64,000 nt of DNA from Tetracladium setigerum. Lineage: Eukaryota; Ascomycota; Leotiomycetes; Helotiales. Both the position numbers and the translations under genes were made by a program. Under the pieces are notes generated by a model, which did no database searches, was not told where the DNA came from, and was given only the letters and a program-made list of their open reading frames with translations. Below, one piece after another: positions 55,128 to 64,000 of the stretch (position 1 is its first letter; every line of letters starts with the position of its first letter). Location of the stretch: assembly GCA_031472005.1 (NCBI GenBank), contig PZJY01000011.1, forward strand, positions 992,001-1,056,000. Reading direction: 5' to 3'.

Positions 55128-56719
55128 TTAGTGCGTGATTCCCAAGTATCCACCGATTCTAGCTATCATTTCGGGATGCAGCTGAGGGAGAAGGGTACTG
55201 AGATCAGCCAGTCTCCTGTCAGTGACCCATTCCGCGAGATCATCGTCGCCGCTGCTAAGACCACAATCCGATGGACAATTGCGACGGCAGTACGGGTCAC
55301 CAGGAGGAAACATACGCTCCGGGAACCCGTTCCTATGAATGCCAGTGATTACTCCACGTGGTTTATTGATGCCGTATCGAGAACCGTAGAGGCTGACGTG
55401 AGTCCTGTTGGAATCTTGTATCAGCACGACCTCGTCTTTTGGGGGAGGAGGGGGGGGGACACCTTACCAGTCACACTTCATCCGAACAAACTTGACCGTT
55501 GGCTCTGCCCATGTTGGTTTTGCGATCTGCCTCTGTCTAAATCTCTTCTTCCAGCCCTTGTCCGCAAAGCAAAAGTCACCATTCTCCCGCTTGGTCCAGG
55601 CCATTGCTTCCATGAGTGGAATAATCTTGTGGAGCGGAGCGTTGAAGTCGATCGAGAATCCTTGGAAATCATGGACAATGATTGAAATTGACTCGAGAGA
55701 CTTGGCACTTCGCAACGGATCGTCTTCTTGAAGCCCTGGCCTAGTGAAATGTGAAGAAGACACCATTCCTCGCAATCTGTCCAAGGTCATTGTGACATGG
55801 CGAACACGAGAAGTCAAGTGCTCGGGGAACTTGGTGACGGGCACAGTGTTGAACTTGCCACTGTACTTGAAGCACAGGAGGTTATCATTCTCGAAATCGA
55901 TGTAGATCTTGCGGTCCTGCTTTTCGTCGCCGACAAACTTGGCATCTACTGCTTCGTACAGCTCAAGGCCGGCAGTTCTAGCTACTACGCAAGGAATGGG
56001 AGTTAGCGCTCTGTTTGCCAAGGGGGGGGGGGAAGTATAGACTGCTGTTTAGTACAGTACAAGATTCGGGAGAATCTCCGTCGGAGTTGGAAAAGGACTT
56101 GTTCCTCAATGACTTACTGCTAGATACGTGGAGTACAGCTGGAGTGTATGGGTTGGCGATAAGTCGGAAGTTACCTTCAGTGCCCTCATAAACACCGCCA
56201 AGAATTAATCGAGAAGAGGTGCTCATCTTCCAGATCTTGATCTGAAGCTCGGGAGGAAGAACACTGAAGAGAATGAACTCGACAAGAGGCTCGCCCGTTA
56301 CTGTTCCACTTCATCAGCCATGTGCAGTAAACAAGCAAGCAAGCAAAGCCGGAATCAGAGTTTGAAAGCATACCTTCATTACTATCACCATACTTGCCCA
56401 CCCAGCGAGAAGTCAACTTGATATCCCTGATCCTTCGCTGTTGCTCTCGGCGCAACTCACGAGCATCCTCAGCTTTCTTCGCCTTATCCATCTCATCGCG
56501 TTCACGAGCCATCTCTTTCATCAAGCCATCGAGTCGAACTCTCTCCATCTCTGAGCGAATGGCGGCTTCTTGGATTGCATTATCGTTGTCTTGGAAGGTC
56601 AGATCGGGTCCGTCATCCCAAGAGATTTGCGAACCGAGCGAACCGCCGCTGGAGTTGCTCGAGAGACTGAGAGATCGATGCCGAGCTGGGGGATCTTCAC
56701 TCCCAGATGCAAAGTCCAT
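55128..56719 (-). CDS. 2EXR-domain fungal protein
   Basis: Member of the large fungal 2EXR family (function unknown). About 439 aa. Exons (minus) are 56719-56374, 56300-56118, 55981-55468 and 55404-55128; the four-exon sum is divisible by three. An N-terminal low-complexity part is followed by a charged coiled coil (EMERVRLDGLMKEMARERDE to AEDARELRREQQRRIRDIKL). The 2EXR core follows: EFILFSVLPPELQIKIWKMS, the PAVLHVSS..RTAGLELYEA signature and IYIDFENDNLLCFKY. The C-terminus is Cys-containing (GDPYCRRNCPSDCG). The third acceptor is ambiguous (TAGTAG|CT or GTAG|TAGCT). Two introns contain long G runs on + (about ten G near 56021-56031; nine G near 55451-55459). If the last intron is retained the protein stops after MKCDW. 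Confidence 0.78.
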
Positions 56720-58149
56720 GATTGGGTTTCGTTGTTGGAGACTGTTCAGTCGGGGTGAAACAGTTGTTGGTGTTGTCGCGTTGAGTCTCGGGGGAGATTT
56801 TTATAGAGGCGACGCGAATGGTTACGAGATAGCAAAATTCTGAGCTGGACGCGCTTGCCGGATTTATTATTGTTCTGAATTCTTAAAGATGAATTGCAGA
56901 GCCTCTTTTATGTGAAATACATCTGTGATTATTTGCTTGTCCTCTCAGGGCTTTGCGCAAAGGATGTAAACAAGACCATCCTTCATTGTCAGTGCAGTCC
57001 TGGGATGTCTCAACCGGGATGCAGCATGCTTCAAATATCAATTTAATTCCTGTCCAAGAAGTATGGGAAGAGAATTCAATGCAATCAGTAAGTATTACCG
57101 CTCCACTAGGCTCAAACCAAAGCCATGAAAGTGAAGGGTAACGGCTTGAGGGAGGTTGCCAAGAAGGGATGATAGGCTTTCCCCTTCGTCTCTTCACCGA
57201 GAGAACCAGTTTACTCTCTGCATATATAGATATATAGAAGGGCCTAGAACTATGCCCTAGCTTAATAATCTGTGTATTTCGCTTGTACCTTGCTTTTTTA
57301 GATATGCTCAAGTGAGCATGGTGCACTTGGAGGGAAGAAGGCGAAACCACCTGCAAAGGTTTGAGCATGCCTTCGATGCTTCAGAATTAAAAAATATTTC
57401 TCGGATATACAAACTATATCTATGTTGCTTGCTGTTATCAAGTTTGGTTCTTTCTAGATGAGATGGAATGAGGTGAAGTGGAAAAACGAGGTGGTGATGG
57501 GTGAATCGTTATTACTGTAAGCCCCTCACAACCACGAAAGGCTAAGCAAGTCGCCTTGATCACTCCTGTTGATCGAAAGACTGATTCACAAAGTCACTTG
57601 TGTTCAATTAATTTACAAATGTGATGCAGATAACTCATCCAAATTATTCTATCACTCAGTTTCTCCCACAGCGGTGACAAGCGATGCCCACCGAGTTCCC
57701 CCTTGATTGGACGAAACCCAAACCACCACCAAAAACCTGGGGAGTCTCGCATCTAGGTCTTCCCTGTGAGCTTTTATTCTCATAGCTCCAATGATTCTTC
57801 CTATCCTTCTAACTAGAAGTGGTGATAGAGAGGATAGTGCCACTTCAAATATCATGAGGACAAAATGCCAAGAGGCAATCAAGGATATCAGCAAACTCAT
57901 CGGGCAATCTATAAAACAAACACAAAGAGGTCACATCTCCTAACTTCAAATTCACCTTCACCAGCAATTTGAATATGATCACAAATATTTGCGTTAAGCG
58001 CTGTACTCCCAATACTAGGTTTCCTAACAGACTAAAAGGAAAGCAACCTAAGCGCCCGTCAAAACCCCCTCCCTAATTCAAATTATCCCATTCAAGTGCT
58101 AAAATCAAGAACTATACATTCCTCCATTCTCCACGATCAGCCCTAATGC
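56720..58149. other. Intergenic, nothing assignable
   Basis: About 1.4 kb with an ATATATAGATATATAG stretch near 57222-57237. Holds the 2EXR promoter and the 3' UTR of the flavoprotein gene. Short open frames are not convincing. Confidence 0.4.
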
Positions 58150-60122
58150 TTAGACTTGATCTCTCAACTTCTCACCAACCAACTCCCCAACCCTCTCACC
58201 CACCATCCAACTCCAATCAACACTACTCGCCACCCCCTCACCAACACCCGTATGCCATGCACCATCCTCATCAACCTCAAACCGCCCCAGAGCTTGTATA
58301 GAAGTACCATCCCTCGGATACAAAAGCGGAAATGCGTTTTGGATTTCTGTCGAGAAGAAATCTTCTCCCTCTACCAACTCATGATCCTCCTTTCCAAATA
58401 ATGTTCTGAGAGTTGAAACCGGTAGGACATGTGAGGATATTATGCTGTAAAGGTAGCTGATTGCTTCTGCTTCTACATTTCTGGCAGATGGCCCAAACAT
58501 TGGCCGAAGGAGGGAGATGGAGTGGATCTCTTTTAGAAGAGATGATCCTGACGCCGGTACGCTAGAGGGAATAGGTAATAAGTCATCTGGGAGGTCTTCT
58601 GAGCCGAAATAGGTTGCATTCAGTTTCGTCTGGGAGACGATGATTGTTTGCCATTGCGATTGATATTCAATCTGTTCCGTCTTCTTTCGTTCCTTTGGCG
58701 TGAGTAGCGTGGAAGTGTTCCATGGGGCTGCAATGATAATGTGATCGAATACTTGTTGCGTCGTCATACCATCATCGGTACGAGTAGCATCAACCAACCA
58801 CTCTACTCTCCCTTCGTCTGAATTTGTGTGTTTCTGAAGTCCGGTGATTTTGGTATTAAGCGTAACCTCCGCACCACTCTTCTCCAGAAAAGCCTGCAAG
58901 ACCGTCTCCAAATCCCACTTCGAGCTTGGAGGAATCTTAGAGCGAGCCGAAACCTCCCTCTCAAGTGCCATGCTCAATCCCAAATCACTCACCTCATCAA
59001 TGCTCTGGCCCCACTGCCTCATCAAGACGCTCTCAACAACCTCCTTCAAATACAACCCCTTCACACCATTCTCCTCCAACCTCTCTGCAGCACTCATACC
59101 AACCGCTTGCTGCATTCCCACCCACTCTCCCAATCCAGTTTTCTTTTTTCCATTTTCCAATATCACTTCCCTCCATCTCTGCATCGTACCTACAGGAAGT
59201 TGTTTGGCATTCCAAAAAACAACGACTCCATACCTCTTCACCAAATCCCACCACTCACCCCAGGAGATCTGTGAGATTGATTTCGTCTGCACACATCTCA
59301 TCTGCTTATCACCATCGTGCCAAAATCCTACTCGCGCTACTTTTCCATCTGCATCTGCATTCTTCCTCCCTAATCCCAAGAACATCTCGGCACGGTAAGC
59401 GAGAATGTTGTCTCGCCCCAATAATTTCCCGTTCGCGACATCTTCTGCGTGGATTTTCTTCTGGGGTGCCGTTTCAAAGGAAGAAGGGGTCGAGAGGCAT
59501 AATCTGCCACCTATCTGGGGTGATTGGTCGAAGATGGTGATTTGGACGGGATGGGGTAAGTTGGTGAGATGCGAGAGGGTGTGAGCTGTGCTGATACCGG
59601 CTGGTCCTGCGCCTATTTGTTTGGGATTTAATGTTAGATCATCTATCAATACATACATAAGGTACAGATATATAGTATGTAGAACATGTCCAGGCCCACA
59701 AAAGACAAAGAGAAAGACTGACGAAGAGATCAAAAAATCAACTAGAAAGAAAAAATTGATGACATACCAACAACAGCAACCCTAACGATCTTCGTCTCCC
59801 TCTCCCCATCACGCCACAAACTCTTCGGCCAGAATCCCCCACAATATCCCAGTGCAAGAATAACGACGACCGCCAAGACAATCCTACCACAACCAAGACG
59901 ACGAGGTGAGGTATTGCGTTTTGAGCCTCGAATGCAAGAGCCTCGTTTTCTTTGTGTCGTTTTGAATTTCGTGGATGCATGGGAGGATCCAGAGTTTGTG
60001 TATGCTGGAGGGCTTTGAGGAAGGAGAGGAGTTCGTTCGGTATTTGTGGGTGTTGGTGCTGAGGCTGTGGGTGAGGTGACAGCCTTGTTGGGGGTGTATG
60101 GTGGTGGGGGTGATTTCTCCAT
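58150..60122 (-). CDS. Prenylcysteine oxidase-like FAD enzyme, membrane-anchored
   Basis: Flavoprotein of the prenylcysteine lyase/oxidase family, which cleaves the thioether of farnesyl- or geranylgeranyl-cysteine from degraded prenylated proteins. About 605 aa. Exons (minus) are 60122-59768 and 59612-58150, with a 155-nt intron. The N-terminal cytosolic part is Pro/Ser/Thr-rich (about 75 aa), then one membrane segment (RIVLAVVVILALGYCGGFW), then the Rossmann FAD motif VRVAVVGAGPAGISTAHTL formed exactly across the splice, and DQSPQIGGRL for the second FAD contact. The C-terminal prenylcysteine lyase region includes GMQQAVGMSAAERLEENGV, FDHIIIAAPW and EAEAISYLYSI. Length is slightly above animal PCYOX1 because of the N-terminal tail; a membrane anchor replaces the usual signal peptide. 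Confidence 0.88.
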
Positions 60123-60583
60123 TGTGACAGCGGGAGAGGGGTATTTTGGGATTTAGAAAGAGGGGGAGACGTTCATAAGGATTAAAACCCTTAGTTGAGA
60201 AGCTATCCGGGAGTGTAAGGAAGAAGGAGGAAGAGAACAGATTTGGGGAGTTATCTCGTGGTCGTTGGAGGGGTCGCTTGCGCGGCCACTTGCAGAGCCA
60301 ATCGTTTGCGAAGTCACTTTGAACACACTTGACTTGCTTGGTATATGGACATTGGAAACAATAAATTTTGAGATGGTATGTAGAGGTTACTGGACAAATT
60401 CATGTCTAAGGGAGTGTCCTTCGGTATAGGGATAGAGATCGACCTATTTCGACCCGAAAAAAATCATTTGGCACAAGTCTTCCATTGCTCTAATGTAAGT
60501 AAGCTATGCTCCAACTCCATATGATCCACCCAAACCAGGGCAAAATCTCAAAAGAACAACCCTGACATTACTTTTCGTATCAT
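60123..60583. other. Spacer, flavoprotein promoter / eIF3d 3' region
   Basis: About 460 bp; nothing else recognised. Confidence 0.4.
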
Positions 60584-62447
60584 CTATTCGTCATCCTCGT
60601 CGGCCTCCTCGAGAATCTCGCCCTCTCCATCATCCTCAAAGCTACCAGCCGGGACCTCGTACAGACGCAGCATTGGCTTGTTGGGGTCCTTAACAAGCAC
60701 GTATTTGCCTTCTTCTCGCTTGAGACACATGTCTGCGATGGTGCGGACGATACCCCAACCGTTGGAGAGAGACAAGTTCATTTGCGATGCGAAATCTCTT
60801 GGCTTCCAGCCAACAACACCGAGAATGACATGCTTGTCGTTCAATTTAGGGTTTGCACGAGAGACGAATCTGGTAAGAGTTAGTAAACTTTCAAAAGGAA
60901 CCTCAAGAGAACGTACCCAAGCTTCATAACATCGGCACGAGCCATGATGCTCTGAACAGTCCATCTTGCAAGCTTGCAGCTGTTGTTCTTCATCTCTGTG
61001 GCTACAACTGCACCGCGTTGAGTGACCAACTTTGTTCTCCAGTCCAAGGCTCCACCGGCTCCTTGCGCCTTGTGGTCGAATTCGTTCAAAGCCTTGACGG
61101 TGATGAACTGATCCTCTCCACTGATAGCGTTCTTCTGAACGGCATCAATTTCAGTTCTGACAATCAAGTGAACTGGATCCTCATCGTTGAGCGATAAATC
61201 GAATCTACGGTATTTGTACGCTTTAGAAGCGGCTGGAATCGTCTCCTCAGAAGCGTTGTAGAATGGATTCTCATTTTCCATCTCAACCTTCTGGTTCTCG
61301 TTCTCAAGCATGACTTGGTTTGCGAAGTTGTGGTTAATGTAGGTTGCCTCCTCGGCCAAGGCACTGGGTTGATTGATAGCGTCCTTGCTTCCCTCAGAAG
61401 CGTCCATTGGGGCATCGGCTGCGTTTTCGTTGACTGTGACCATATCCAAAGCGGCGTTGTCTCTCTTGTCCAAGAAAATCTTGTTGCCTTGTCGAACAAT
61501 AACAATATCCCAAGGGTAGACCGAACGAGGAGAGCACATAAGCATGGAAAGTACGCTGTCGGTGGCGAAGATTGTGGCCTCATCCTTCTCCGCAAGTTCT
61601 TGAATAACAGGATCCGAGGAAGTTGTGACGTTGTAAGCAGCGCGGTCCACCACGTTCAGTCTACGATCACCAGTCTTGACAGGCTGCTTATCGAACGAAC
61701 GATCGTAGTAGTAAAGGAAACCGTAACCCTCGAGATCTTCTCCCTCGTCGGTATCCAAGTTCAACTTAGCCAGACGGTTGAAATCAATCTCCTCCAGCAT
61801 CTTCCAGTCAGATTTGATGTTGACAGAGGCATCACGATTACGCTGTGGCTTGTCGTAATCCTTCCAGCCAAATCTCCTTCCACCACGAGCTCCTCCTCGT
61901 CCTCCTCTGTCGCTATAGTTGTTGTATTGTTGACCTCCTCGTCCGCCAACCTTCTGGAAAGAACCTCGTCCGCCTCTGGTATCTCCTCGTCCTCCACGTT
62001 GTCCACGGCCTCTGGGGAAAGCCCCACCTCGTCCAAATCTGGTCTTTGTCGAGTCGCGAGTGTTGCTCACAACGGAGAAAGAAGATTCATCCTCAGCGAT
62101 TTGAACTGTGAAAGCGGACGGTAATCCCGCACCATAAACTTGCTGCTCTGTTCCATCTGTTAGTACACTCTTTACCCACCCAATCTTCTATAAATAGCAG
62201 CCATGGGCGCAAAATAAAGACAAGGGTTCAAACCTCTGAAGTTGCGGTTGTATTGCTGTCTTCCACCTCTGCCATCACGTCCGTCCTTGCCCTCGGTCGT
62301 CCAGTCTGCCATGCGCCCCAATTTGTCGCCTTTGGAGAATGGAGCATAGGGGACGCCATTCAGGGTGGTTTCAGTCGAGGTCTCGGGTCCCCAGGAATCC
62401 TCCGAAGGGAGGGAGGAGATAATATCGGCAAGGGAAACAGGTGCCAT
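60584..62447 (-). CDS. EIF3D: Eukaryotic translation initiation factor 3 subunit D
   Basis: eIF3d (fission yeast moe1 type), the cap-binding-capable subunit of eIF3. About 579 aa. Exons (minus) are 62447-62234, 62156-60917 and 60869-60584. N-terminal SLADIISSLPSEDSWGP and PYAPFSKGDKLGRMADWT lead into an RGG-rich stretch (GRGQRGGRGDTRGGRG, DRGGRGGARGGRR). Then come DWKMLEEIDFNRLAKL, GYGFLYYYDRSFD, TTSSDPVIQELAEKDEATIF, MCSPRSVYPWDIVI and, near the end, NGWGIVRTIADMCLKREEGK. The protein ends in an acidic tail (EILEEADEDDE). The first intron has the unusual donor GTTTGA but is required to link RNFRG to TEQQVYG. No frame break, although the gene is long. Confidence 0.95.
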
Positions 62448-62905
62448 GATTGCGACGTGATTTGAGTTGTAGATGTCTCGTCGCGAAATTGTAAATATTT
62501 CGCTTTTGCTGCCCTCGCTGTGCGGACTTTTAGTCGGCTTGGCGTTGGAGGGGTATCACGTGGTTAACGTCTTCTGTGAAATACGACGAAGTTCAGTCAC
62601 GAAAAATCGTCCACGTCCTTGCACATAAAATGTTATGATCGTGAAAGAGATCATCCAGACATCGGTGAATTGCTTAGCAACATGCAAGAAATACAATTAT
62701 TTGGGTCTAATAAGCTTTCTTTTTTGCCAGTCCCAGCCGAAACATTGTTGTATCGTAGCCACCCCCCAACCATTTTACAATAGAACAACCCACATCCATA
62801 TCCCTATCCATACCTATCCATACCTATCCATATCACCATATTATGCAATCCATGACGCCTCTGCTGCAAAGTGAAAGTAAACCCCAAAGAAACTCCGAGT
62901 GATCA
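62448..62905. other. eIF3d promoter / bZIP 3' region
   Basis: About 460 bp between same-strand genes; contains a short tandem repeat listed separately. Confidence 0.4.
62804..62833. repeat. Tandem decamer CTATCCATAC, three copies
   Basis: Three head-to-tail copies (the last ends in T) between eIF3d and the bZIP gene. Confidence 0.85.
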
Positions 62906-64000
62906 TTAATAACCATTAGATGCCCCGTTAGAGATGAACGACTCTAGTTTGGGTGGGGCTTGGTAAAGAACGCTTTCAAGAGCGTCCCGAACCTCGAACT
63001 CTTCCAAGACAGCACCGAAGCTAAACAGAGTCAGCAAACTACTGATACTTTCAAGTCATAAAGAAACACATACCCGTAGCAGCGGACTTTTCCACTCAAG
63101 TCCTGGGTTATCTTGTTGAAATCATTGAGCGTCAATTCTCCAAATCTCGGATGTCCAAGAAGGTAGCCCCAGGCCATGACGGGAGTAATTTCGCCATCGA
63201 GATTGAGTCGCTTGCTCAGGTCGAGAAGATTGGCAAGGTCTGTCTTTGATAAATCCCACGTCTTCTGCTCTACTTCGCCAGAGTGGTGATGACCATGCCC
63301 GAAAGGAATCTCAGGATGGTTGTCGAGGTAGGGATCAGGAGGGCAGGTAGCCATGAGAGCATGTCCGCAAGGATCGCCCTCAGCTTCGCTTGCACGTTCG
63401 ACGAGGAATTGCATATGATCCATACACGGTCGCTCGAGCCTACGGAAACGAAAGAGAGGGCGTTAGCTAGTGATGAGGAGGCGACATGTAGGCTTTAGAA
63501 GGGTCGGCGCACGTTAAAACGAAGTCAATCCCCGCCTGGTCATAGTCAACCCCTCGCTGAACTTGCTGCTGTGCCACGCTCCGATTGATGTTGTTGTTGT
63601 TCTGGTTGTTCATACCGGAAACCGGCGAGACCGAGTCGAAATGAGAAGATCCAGTGGATTGTGGAGCTGGGCTGTATCCTTGAGAACCATGCCCATAGCT
63701 TCCCGAGATACTTCCACTCGATGTATAGCCATTGCTAGCATTTCGCTTGTATTCGTCCACTCCTCCAATTCCAGACCAAGAAATACCATGTTGTGCGAGA
63801 AGTTGCTTCAACTGTCGGTTCTCCTCGGCCAGAGTCTCCTTGTCTCGAGAGACGTTGCTGAAGTTCTCCTTCAAACGAAGCACCTCGGTCTCCAGTGCTT
63901 TGATGTACAGTTCCTTGCGTTCTCGATGTGTTCTGGTCAGGGTTAGTTTGACTCTGGACTTAGAAGTATGCCTGATATACCTTTGGGCTTGTCTGTTTAA
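62906..64000 (-). CDS. bZIP transcription factor, 5' end outside the window
   Basis: Partial gene; exons seen (minus) are 64000-63981 (incomplete), 63932-63513, 63439-63074 and 63020-62906. The basic region NRQAQRTHRERKELYIKALE is formed across the first visible splice, followed by leucine-heptad helix LETEVLRLKENFSNVSRDKE. A Gly/Ser/Asn-rich linker with an NNNN run comes next. The conserved C-terminal domain begins IDFVLTLERPCMDHMQFLVE and continues DPCGHALMATCPPDPYL, the Cys-containing domain found in many fungal AP-1-like factors. It ends with PVMAWGYLLGHPRFGELT and FGAVLEEFEVRDALESVLY. The conserved Cys residues might serve redox or metal sensing, as in related factors; this is inference. 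No frame break in the visible part. Confidence 0.88.

Noticed and set aside
57652..57900. 82-codon minus-strand frame between the 2EXR and flavoprotein genes
   Set aside because: No homology recognised and no promoter or splice support.

Overview
This window is nuclear DNA of a filamentous ascomycete (Pezizomycotina). Genes are dense on both strands. Introns are short (about 41-190 nt) with GT..AG ends and CTAAC-like branch points, and promoters are pyrimidine-rich. The gene set (surface-growth GT2 glycosyltransferase, PEX6, PMT4, RIM15, 2EXR protein, eIF3d) fits a plant-associated or saprotrophic Leotiomycete best. That class assignment is inference from overall protein flavour, not proof. 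I see no virus, transposon, CRISPR or toxin cluster.

Layout. 1.3-4.2 kb: processive GT2 glycosyltransferase (+). 5.2-6.6 kb: MOT1-type molybdate transporter (-), sharing a divergent promoter with PEX6 (+, 7.4-11.7 kb). 12-22 kb: threonine aldolase (-), amidase (+), MFS transporter (+), gamma-butyrobetaine-hydroxylase-like dioxygenase (-) and mitochondrial thiamine pyrophosphate carrier (+). 22.6-26 kb: a conserved-looking protein of unknown function (+) and an anion/vitamin-type MFS permease (-). 28.0 kb: initiator tRNA-Met. 28.7-31.1 kb: protein O-mannosyltransferase PMT4 (-). 31.8-35.1 kb: RidA/YjgF protein (+), D-galactonate dehydratase (-), secreted rhamnogalacturonan acetylesterase (-). 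36-38 kb: two poorly defined small Cys-containing ORFs. 38.8-43.7 kb: vacuolar-type dipeptidyl aminopeptidase (-) and NAD(P)HX dehydratase (+). 45.2-51 kb: RIM15-type PAS/kinase/response-regulator protein (-), preceded by a gene-poor stretch of about 4.2 kb. 55.1-64 kb: 2EXR-domain protein, prenylcysteine-oxidase-like flavoprotein, eIF3d, and a bZIP factor cut by the window end (all -).

Most genes are housekeeping and do not form one obvious cluster. Two local themes are possible. Threonine aldolase and the butyrobetaine-hydroxylase-like enzyme are both candidates for carnitine biosynthesis. The acetylesterase and galactonate dehydratase both touch plant-polysaccharide sugars.

The strongest unexpected signal is technical or evolutionary. 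Five otherwise well-conserved genes (GT2, MOT1, PEX6, GLY1, RIM15) contain nine reading-frame breaks in total. Each is explained by exactly one missing base, nearly always inside a short homopolymer. Once these are allowed for, all exon sums become multiples of three. Sequencing or assembly deletions are much more likely than five pseudogenes.

I do not see an obviously new biological system here. The best leads are listed as findings.
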